Assembly: GCA_016124895.1 (NCBI GenBank)
Contig: WGMU01000038.1
Span: 1-41,125, forward strand
Direction of reading: 5' to 3'
DNA: 41,125 nucleotides
Source: a bacterium
GTDB taxonomy: Bacteria; Planctomycetota; Planctomycetia; Planctomycetales; Planctomycetaceae
In this document: one piece after another, positions 34,971-41,125 of the stretch
Layout: each line of letters opens with the position of its first letter
Numbering within the stretch: position 1 is the first letter of the stretch
Position numbers and translations under genes: made by a program
Notes under the pieces: generated by a model
Told to the model about the DNA's origin: nothing
Seen by the model: the letters and a program-made list of their open reading frames with translations, nothing else
The model's database searches: none

Positions 34971-36644
34971 ATGACTGAGCCCCAGTTCCCTGACAGCGAT
35001 CAGAATCCTGCAGCCGGTTCACAGTCGGTACAGAGCACGTCGCGCACGGCCCGCGCTTCGAGTTTGAGCCCGGAAACACAGATTGAGGAAACCGGGCCGC
35101 TGAGCAGCAGTGCGATGCTCGCGCGAACGCTCATCGCGGGTAACCAGCCCACATCGCAGATCGACCTGACGAACTGCATGCTTGGTGAATTCCGTCTGCT
35201 GCGACGCCTCGGTTCCGGCGGAATGGCGCAGGTTTATCTGGCCGATCAGACGTCGCTGCACCGTCATGTCGCGATCAAGATCATGCGACCGGACTTCGGT
35301 GGGAACGACACCTATCAGAAGCGTTTCGAGCACGAAGCCCGCGCCGCGGCCGGGCTCAATCATCCAAACATCGTCCAGGTGTTCGCCGTCGGCGAGGAAG
35401 GCGGGATTCGCTACATCGCTCAGGAATACGTGCATGGGCTGAACCTGCGGCAGTTCCTTCAGCGCAGGAAGCCGCCGACGTCGCAGGTCGCTCTGCATCT
35501 GATGAAGCAATGCTGCTCGGCACTGAACGCGGCGCACCAGGCGGGCATCGTGCATCGCGATATCAAGCCGGAAAACATCATGGTCACGCGGCGGATGGTC
35601 GTGAAGGTGACGGACTTCGGTCTTGCGCAGCTCACACTGGACGGCAATCGTGTCAACCTGACGCAGATGGGCCAGACGATGGGCACGCCGCTCTACATGA
35701 GCCCCGAACAGATCAACGATGCGAACGTTGACGCCCGCAGCGATCTGTATTCGCTGGGCGTGACGTTCTATCACCTGCTGTCCGGCGAGCCGCCGTTCAA
35801 TGGTCCGACGGCCGTTTCGCTGGCCTACAAGCATCTGCACGAAGACGCCGACCCGCTGCAGAAACGGCGGCCGGATCTCGCGCCATCATTTGTGCGACTG
35901 ATTCATCGGCTGATGGCAAAGGAGCCGGCACAGCGATACTCCGACGCGAAGTCGGTTCTTGCCGAGCTGAAGCGGATCGAGAAATCCGGCGAAACCGGTG
36001 CCGCCTGGGCCGACGAAGATGCGGCTGTGGACGTGATTTCTGAATCGTTCTGGCATGTGTCGCGAGCCAGACTCAAGGCGTACGGGATCGCCTGCCTGAT
36101 CGTTCTGGTGATTTCATCGGGGCTCGGTCGGCAGGCGCGCCGCACCGATCCGCTCGACGCTCCAGTGACAGCCGAGGCGGAGGTTCCGCGGCAGGCAACG
36201 GCAGCCGCTCAGGTGACCGTGGCCCGAACGCTTGCCCGCGGCGGCAATCCAGAGCGTGTGATTGATGCCTGGCAGGTCGTGCTCGATCGGTTTCCGGACG
36301 CGAAGCTGGCACGCCTCGAAGCGCATCGCGAACTCGGCATCCTGCTGCTCAAACAGCGCCGCTATGACGAAGCCCTTGAGCACTTCGACGAGCTGACCCG
36401 GCAGAACGACAACCACTGGAAGGCCGACGGCGTTGCCGGTCAGGCGGCGGTGGCGAGCCTCACCGATCGTTTTGAGGTTTCGCACGAACTGCTGGTGCTT
36501 GAACTCAGCGGCCTCGCCGACAACCTGAGCGAATCAATGCGACCGCTGGTTCAGATGGCGATCCGCCGCAACAGCAGCCATCGCGGTTCGCGCGACGAGG
36601 AACTCGAACAGCTTTTCGCACCGGAAACGGAACCCGAGTTCTGA
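34971..36644 (+). CDS. Transmembrane Ser/Thr protein kinase with C-terminal repeat region
   Basis: 557 residues, ATG at 34971. The first 70 residues are Ser/Thr/Gln-rich and probably disordered. A full Hanks-type kinase domain follows: glycine loop LGSGGMAQVYLAD, VAIK (Lys103), HRDIKPEN (195-202), DFG (215-217), and GTPLYMSPEQ. A single membrane helix (about 370-386, GIACLIVLVISSGLG) leads to an outer segment with TPR-like pairs (ARTLARGGNPERVIDAWQVV, ELGILLLKQRRYDEALEHFD). Such PknB-like receptor kinases are abundant in planctomycetes. The target is unknown. Confidence 0.92.
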   Translation: MTEPQFPDSDQNPAAGSQSVQSTSRTARASSLSPETQIEETGPLSSSAMLARTLIAGNQPTSQIDLTNCMLGEFRLLRRLGSGGMAQVYLADQTSLHRHVAIKIMRPDFGGNDTYQKRFEHEARAAAGLNHPNIVQVFAVGEEGGIRYIAQEYVHGLNLRQFLQRRKPPTSQVALHLMKQCCSALNAAHQAGIVHRDIKPENIMVTRRMVVKVTDFGLAQLTLDGNRVNLTQMGQTMGTPLYMSPEQINDANVDARSDLYSLGVTFYHLLSGEPPFNGPTAVSLAYKHLHEDADPLQKRRPDLAPSFVRLIHRLMAKEPAQRYSDAKSVLAELKRIEKSGETGAAWADEDAAVDVISESFWHVSRARLKAYGIACLIVLVISSGLGRQARRTDPLDAPVTAEAEVPRQATAAAQVTVARTLARGGNPERVIDAWQVVLDRFPDAKLARLEAHRELGILLLKQRRYDEALEHFDELTRQNDNHWKADGVAGQAAVASLTDRFEVSHELLVLELSGLADNLSESMRPLVQMAIRRNSSHRGSRDEELEQLFAPETEPEF

Positions 36645-36735
36645 GGAATCCACTGAGGAAACAAAGGGCGATCTGCGAGTCGCAGCGAATGTCGCCACTG
36701 CCTGTTGCCTGCTCACCACTCCCTGGAACCGATCG

Positions 36736-39075
36736 ATGAAAGCCGTCCGCCTGCTGATACTGATCGTCGCAGCCTTCGTCCTGCCGGCATCCCGCAGCAC
36801 CGCTGCCGATTACGCCCCCGCGATCGAAAAACTGCAGGCCGCCGTTCGACATGAAGTCGAACAGAAGCAGTTGCCAGCGTTCTCGATTTCGCTGGTCGAC
36901 AGCGACAAGGTTGTCTGGGCAGGCGGCTTCGGGTTTCAGGATGCCGCCCGGAAAGTTCCGGCGACAGCAGACACCGTTTACCGCGTCGGCTCAGTGTCGA
37001 AACTGTTTACTGACATCGCCGTCATGCAGCTCGTCGATGCCGGCCAGCTCGATCTCGACGTTTCTGTGCAGACTTACCTGCCGGGCTTCCAGCCGCAGAA
37101 TCCGTACGGCATCCCGATCACGCTGCGGCAGTTAATGTCTCACCGCTCGGGGCTGGTGCGTGAGTCACCTGTCGGACACTACTTCGATCCTGACGAACCG
37201 ACGCTCACGGCGACCGTCCTCAGCCTCAATCAAACGAAACTGGTCTACAAACCAGAGACGCGCACGAAGTACTCAAACGCAGCCGTCGCTGTTGTCGGGG
37301 CCGTCCTGGAGTCGCAGCTCGACGTGTCGCATCCCGACCGTGTCCGACAGACGATCCTCGATCCACTGCAGATGTCCGCGAGCAGCTTCGTCATTACGCC
37401 GACTGTCCGGCCGCATCTGGCCACCGGCTGGATGCGCACGTACGACGGACGCCGCTTCGAGGCGCCGACATTTCTGCTCGGTACTGGACCAGCGGGCAAT
37501 CTTTATTCCAGCGTGCTCGATCTGTCGAAGTTTCTGACGTGCCTGTTCAACGACGGACGCATAGCCGACGGTCAGATTCTCAAGCCGGGAACGCTCGACC
37601 AGATGCTGATGCCCGTCACCGACGCCGATGGCAAGCCGCAGGGATTCGGGCTCGGCTTTCACATTCAGGAACTGGACGGTTACCGCAAGATCGGCCACGG
37701 CGGCGCGGTCTACGGATTCTCGACGCAGCTCGAAGCATTGCCGGAACGTCGCGTCGGCGTAGCGGCAGCCGCGTCGCTCGACGGCAGTAACGGAGTTGTC
37801 GGCCGGCTTGCCGATTACGCGCTGCGACTGATGGTCGCTGCACAGGATGACGAACCGCTGCCGGCATACCGAATGACAGGGCCGGTTCCACCGGAACGAA
37901 TCCGCGAACTGGTCGGAAGCTACCGCGAGGTCGACGGCCAGCGTCTGACGCAGATCACGGAACTCAATGGCGACGTCTTCATGCAGCGTGGCTCGTTCCG
38001 CTACGACCTGCGAGCGGCCGCGGACGACGGATCGCTGCTTGCCGACGACGCGATCGGATTCGGCACAGCCGTCGAGCTGCAGGAGCACAACCGCCTGCGC
38101 GTCGGCGATGTCGTCTATCAGCGTCAGCCGGACGAGCCGCCAGCCGATATCCCCGACCGCTGGAAAGGTCTCATTGGTGAGTACGGCTGGGATCACAACG
38201 TGCTCTACATCCTGGAGCACGACGGGCAGCTCTACGCGCTGATCGAGTGGTTCTATTACTACCCGCTGAAGGAAGTCGGCGAAGACGAGTTTGAGTTTCC
38301 CGACTATGGCCTGTATCACGGCGAAGGGCTGACGTTCTCACGCGACGAGAGCGGACGGGCGACCGACGTTGTCGCCGCGGAAGTCCGCTTCAAACGCCGC
38401 AAGGTCGGCACGCAGGACGGCGAGACATTCCGCATCACGCCGGTCAAACCGATCGACGACCTGCGAGCCGCCGCGTTCGCAGCTTCGCCACCCAAAGAAA
38501 CCGGAGACTTCCGTGATGCAGACCTGGTCGAACTGACGCAGCTCGATTCAACCATCAAGCTCGATATCCGCTACGCAACGACGAACAACTTCACCGGAGC
38601 TGTCTTTTACCAGCAGCCGCGAGCCTTCATGCAACGTCCCGCTGCGCAGGCTGTCGTGCAGGCTCACGAGAGTCTGAAGTCCCGCGGCCTGGGCCTGCTG
38701 ATCCACGATGCCTACCGCCCGTGGCACGTGACGAAAATGTTCTGGGACGCCACACCAGACGAGTTCAAGGACTTCGTCGCGAATCCGGCGACCGGCTCTC
38801 GGCACAACCGCGGCTGCGCCGTCGACCTGACGCTCTACGACCTGGCAACTGGCAACCCGATCCAGATGGTCGCCGGCTACGACGAATTCTCCCCACGAGC
38901 CTTTCCGCTCTATCCTGGCGGCACGGAGAGACAGCGCTGGCATCGCGACCTGCTCCGCCGCACGATGCAGCAGTCCGACTTCACCGTCTACGAATACGAA
39001 TGGTGGCACTTCGACTTCCGAGACTGGAAGAAGTACCGCTTGGGAAACCAGACGTTCGACGAAGTTGATCCCTGA
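36736..39075 (+). CDS. Fusion of serine beta-lactamase/PBP-like domain and VanX-type D-Ala-D-Ala dipeptidase
   Basis: 779 residues with a signal peptide (1-24, ending STAA). Residues about 30-370 form a class C beta-lactamase/DD-peptidase domain: S86-V-S-K89 (SxxK), YSN at 179-181 and HGG at 321-323. Residues about 390-565 look like the extra domain often after such enzymes. The C-terminal 190 residues match VanX/DdpX: SRHNRGCAVD (688-697) carries the Zn ligands His690 and Asp697, and EWWH at 755-758 holds the catalytic Glu and third Zn ligand. One protein may thus cut peptidoglycan peptides and then D-Ala-D-Ala. All catalytic residues that I can check are intact. Confidence 0.92.
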   Translation: MKAVRLLILIVAAFVLPASRSTAADYAPAIEKLQAAVRHEVEQKQLPAFSISLVDSDKVVWAGGFGFQDAARKVPATADTVYRVGSVSKLFTDIAVMQLVDAGQLDLDVSVQTYLPGFQPQNPYGIPITLRQLMSHRSGLVRESPVGHYFDPDEPTLTATVLSLNQTKLVYKPETRTKYSNAAVAVVGAVLESQLDVSHPDRVRQTILDPLQMSASSFVITPTVRPHLATGWMRTYDGRRFEAPTFLLGTGPAGNLYSSVLDLSKFLTCLFNDGRIADGQILKPGTLDQMLMPVTDADGKPQGFGLGFHIQELDGYRKIGHGGAVYGFSTQLEALPERRVGVAAAASLDGSNGVVGRLADYALRLMVAAQDDEPLPAYRMTGPVPPERIRELVGSYREVDGQRLTQITELNGDVFMQRGSFRYDLRAAADDGSLLADDAIGFGTAVELQEHNRLRVGDVVYQRQPDEPPADIPDRWKGLIGEYGWDHNVLYILEHDGQLYALIEWFYYYPLKEVGEDEFEFPDYGLYHGEGLTFSRDESGRATDVVAAEVRFKRRKVGTQDGETFRITPVKPIDDLRAAAFAASPPKETGDFRDADLVELTQLDSTIKLDIRYATTNNFTGAVFYQQPRAFMQRPAAQAVVQAHESLKSRGLGLLIHDAYRPWHVTKMFWDATPDEFKDFVANPATGSRHNRGCAVDLTLYDLATGNPIQMVAGYDEFSPRAFPLYPGGTERQRWHRDLLRRTMQQSDFTVYEYEWWHFDFRDWKKYRLGNQTFDEVDP

Positions 39076-39179
39076 CAGTCGAAGACCGCTGAGTACAGAT
39101 TCACGGTAAGATTCGGGTCACACGTCAATCCCCACAGGTTTGTTCGAGCTACCTGTCCAGGCAGAATGGAGACTTAGTG

Positions 39180-39710
39180 ATGTTAAGCAGAATGTCTGCG
39201 ACAGGAGTCGTCTTCATGCTGATTCTGTACAGCCTTGCGGGATGCCAATCGGAGGACGAAGAGCTGGAAGAAGAGTATCCGGAGACGGTGACGTACGATG
39301 CGAAATGGAATGAGCGAAATCGAGACATCTATCGGTACCTCCTGTCGAAGCTCGACAAACCGTCGCGGGATCGAATCTATTTCGTCACGACAACGCCGAT
39401 GACGGAATGGGGCGACACCGGAGAATGGGAGACGATCCCGGAAGACGAAATCCAAGCCTTTCCGGACGCAGCTCTCTATCGTCCCGCGAGTGAGGCTTAC
39501 CTCAAAGACGACAACGTTCTGGAAAAAGATACTGACGCCGCGGCATGGATGCAGTGGATGTCGGTTATCAGCTGGATTTCGGACACTGAGGTTGAAGTCG
39601 AAGAAGGAATCTGGTGCTGCCCACTCGGCGGCGGCGCATCAAGGAAGACCTATGAAAAAGTCAATGGTGAATGGACAGTGAAAGACTACGGCCCGTCATG
39701 GGTGTCGTAG
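39180..39710 (+). CDS. Small lipoprotein of unknown function
   Basis: 176 residues. ATG at 39180 has a ribosome site (GGAGA, 7-8 bases upstream). The N-terminus TGVVFMLILYSLAGCQSE is a lipoprotein signal with lipobox SLAGC. The first 20 mature residues are very acidic (EDEELEEEYPET). The rest includes DRIYFVTTTPMTEWGDTGEWE and WCCPLGGGASRKTYEKVNGEW, with a vicinal Cys pair. I do not recognise it. It is followed after 59 bases by a thioredoxin-like gene. Confidence 0.75.
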   Translation: MLSRMSATGVVFMLILYSLAGCQSEDEELEEEYPETVTYDAKWNERNRDIYRYLLSKLDKPSRDRIYFVTTTPMTEWGDTGEWETIPEDEIQAFPDAALYRPASEAYLKDDNVLEKDTDAAAWMQWMSVISWISDTEVEVEEGIWCCPLGGGASRKTYEKVNGEWTVKDYGPSWVS

Positions 39711-39769
39711 TTTGTGCGTCTTGCAATGTGTCAGACTCCTTCGTCTGTTCCCTGTGGAGAACGATTCGA

Positions 39770-40843
39770 ATGAGACAACTACTTCAAGTCGCCATTTGGC
39801 TCGCTGTACTGAGTGCAAAGCTCGCGGTGGCTCAGGAGTTTCGCGATGTCGAGGCTTACTGGGTGCTGCTGCACGAGCCGGCGGCGGTTGAGGAACTGAA
39901 GCTGAGTCGAACTCAGGAACCGCGGTTCCGGGAACTGCTCGACGGGTACGACCTCCGCTTCTTTCCGCTGCGGAACAAGTCGCAGGTCGAGTCTCAGGCG
40001 GGCGTGATCAAGCTGCTCGGCGAAGTGACGGCCGCCATGGATCAGTTGCTGACGGGCACGCAGCGCGAGCGGTTGCAGCAACTCGTTCTGCGGCGTATTG
40101 GATTTGCCTCAATCCTGCGCGATGACGTGGCCGAGCGACTCAATCTGACAGGCAACCAGCGCAGTCGGCTGGAAACGCTGGTCACCGATATGCAGACATC
40201 ACTCACTGAGATGCAGCAGAGCCGGCAGGGCGGCGAGCCTGCAGCACAGATTGACCGGAAGCACAAAGACCTGCAGAAGTCTGTGCAGACGAAGTTCCAG
40301 CAGATCCTGGATCCCGAGCAGCAGGCCGCATACGTGAAGCTGCTCGGCCCGGCGATCGACGCGTCAGAATACGGCCGTCCGAGGTACAAAGCGCCGGAAC
40401 TGATCACGACCGACGGCTGGATCAACTCGACAGGATTACGGCTGGCTGATCTGCGAGATAAGGTCGTCGTCGTTCACTTCTACGCCTGCGGGTGCAGCAA
40501 CTGTATCCACAACTACCCGGCATACCGCGACTGGTTCACTCGGTTTCAACGTGATGATTTTGTGATGGTCGGTATTCACACACCGGAAACATCGGCTGAA
40601 CGCGACCTCACCCACGTCCGCCTGAAAGCCACTCAGGAGCAACTGGCCTTTCCCATCCTGCTCGATGCGCAGAGCGCCAACTGGAACGCCTGGGGCAATG
40701 CGATGTGGCCGTCGGTGTATCTCATCGACAAAGAGGGCTATCTGCAGAACTTCTGGGCTGGCGAACTCAACTGGCAGGGAGCCCAGGGCGAGAAGTTCAT
40801 GCGCGAGCGCATCGAGTCTCTGCTGCAAGCGACACCACGGTAA
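39770..40843 (+). CDS. Exported thioredoxin-like protein with helical N-terminal domain
   Basis: 357 residues from the ATG at 39770 (ribosome site GGAGA, about 9 bases upstream); the signal peptide ends LAVAQ (about 21). Residues 25-195 are helical with units similar to LTxxQ proteins of the Spy/CpxP type: LTGTQRERLQQL, LNLTGNQRSRLETLV and LDPEQQAAYVKLL. A thioredoxin/TlpA-like domain follows (about 215-350) with the redox pair C242-S-N-C245 in FYACGCSNC and the cis-Pro segment MWPSVYLID. It is likely a periplasmic thiol reductase; the helical part may bind a client. Substrate unknown. Confidence 0.88.
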   Translation: MRQLLQVAIWLAVLSAKLAVAQEFRDVEAYWVLLHEPAAVEELKLSRTQEPRFRELLDGYDLRFFPLRNKSQVESQAGVIKLLGEVTAAMDQLLTGTQRERLQQLVLRRIGFASILRDDVAERLNLTGNQRSRLETLVTDMQTSLTEMQQSRQGGEPAAQIDRKHKDLQKSVQTKFQQILDPEQQAAYVKLLGPAIDASEYGRPRYKAPELITTDGWINSTGLRLADLRDKVVVVHFYACGCSNCIHNYPAYRDWFTRFQRDDFVMVGIHTPETSAERDLTHVRLKATQEQLAFPILLDAQSANWNAWGNAMWPSVYLIDKEGYLQNFWAGELNWQGAQGEKFMRERIESLLQATPR

Positions 40844-41008
40844 GCTATGTGTCCGCAACAACTTTCCGACTTTGGGAAGCAGCCACTGAACTTGGAACTT
40901 CAGTGAACAGTCGGACGTCAGGGATCATTTTCGGTCAGCGGTTCTCGCCCATACAGAGCCCCGTCCACCGCGAGAGACTTCCGGTCGGGCGTAACTCGCT
41001 CGCCTCGG

Positions 41009-41125
41009 TCAGGTTTTTGTGTTGGGGTGGATTGTCGCCTGTTCGCTTCTGATGCGGAACTGGTGATAGTCGTGCCAGTCATCGCTCAGGTACGTGGTGC
41101 GGGTGGCGAACATGGCCACGGCTCC
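41009..41125 (-). CDS. Possible 3' end of a minus-strand gene (partial)
   Basis: The minus strand has 38 open codons from the window edge to a TGA at 41011-41009, reading AMFATRTTYLSDDWHDYHQF and on to a final NTKT. The composition (Trp, Tyr, His, Asp rich, few Arg/Ser runs) looks like a real C-terminus, but I recognise no family. It would converge on the thioredoxin-like gene. The start and most of the gene lie outside the window. Confidence 0.3.
   Translation of the reverse strand, partial: GAVAMFATRTTYLSDDWHDYHQFRIRSEQATIHPNTKT

Noticed and set aside
40884-40905. A 7-bp stem-loop (CACTGAA/TTCAGTG) after the thioredoxin-like gene as terminator
   Set aside because: It has an 8-base loop but no T-run after it, so it is too weak to list as a terminator.
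1-41125. CRISPR array, tRNA, rRNA or insertion sequence
   Set aside because: I looked for regularly spaced repeats, tRNA-like cloverleaf signatures and transposase motifs and saw none.

Overview
The window looks like chromosomal DNA of a GC-rich planctomycete (Planctomycetota, probably order Planctomycetales). Pointers to this are: a formylglycine-type sulfatase, an ompH-lpxC-lpxA-Gfo/Idh lipid A cluster, very large PstC and PstA permeases, paired von Willebrand A proteins with a TadG-like N-terminus, a Flp-like pilin starting with DEAGFIISAEL, a transmembrane Ser/Thr kinase with a repeat-containing C-terminal half, and many exported proteins of unknown function. Genes lie on both strands in short transcription units. 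I saw no rRNA, tRNA, CRISPR array, transposase or prophage gene.

Region 1-14.2 kb is a phosphate region. pstS-pstC-pstA-pstB run leftward from 9005. They are followed by an exported repeat protein and a PhoB-like response regulator that has lost its phosphorylation site and the end of its DNA-binding domain. To the right come an HpcH/HpaI-type aldolase (-), queG (+) and a lipoprotein (-), then phoU-phoB (+). No PhoR-type kinase is present. An 11-bp-phased motif ending in TTAACA lies upstream of both pstS and phoU and is a candidate PHO box.

Region 14.2-25.2 kb is mixed metabolism and envelope: a D-2-hydroxyacid dehydrogenase, a sulfatase, purH, a Flp-like pilin with an unusual hairpin-rich leader and a sigma-54-like promoter, an LpoB-like Tat lipoprotein overlapping a COG3014-like lipoprotein, purD, and an exported coiled-coil protein. 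A REP-like 23-bp inverted repeat sits at 25.2 kb, before an enoyl-CoA hydratase.

Region 26.2-32 kb is mainly outer-membrane biogenesis: a membrane protein with one C-terminal CxxCH haem motif, then ompH (with its own terminator), lpxC, a small lipoprotein, lpxA and a GnnA-like oxidoreductase. Together they suggest this organism makes lipid A, possibly with an amino-sugar backbone.

Region 32-41.1 kb holds two tandem vWA/TadG-like genes (-), then on the + strand a Ser/Thr kinase, a fusion of a serine beta-lactamase/PBP-like domain with a VanX-type D-Ala-D-Ala dipeptidase, a small lipoprotein, and a thioredoxin-like protein with a Spy/CpxP-like helical N-terminus. The right edge may hold the 3' end of another minus-strand gene. 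The most unusual features are the pilin leader (19.2-19.75 kb), the degenerate PhoB paralogue, the peptidoglycan-cleaving fusion and the REP-like repeat.
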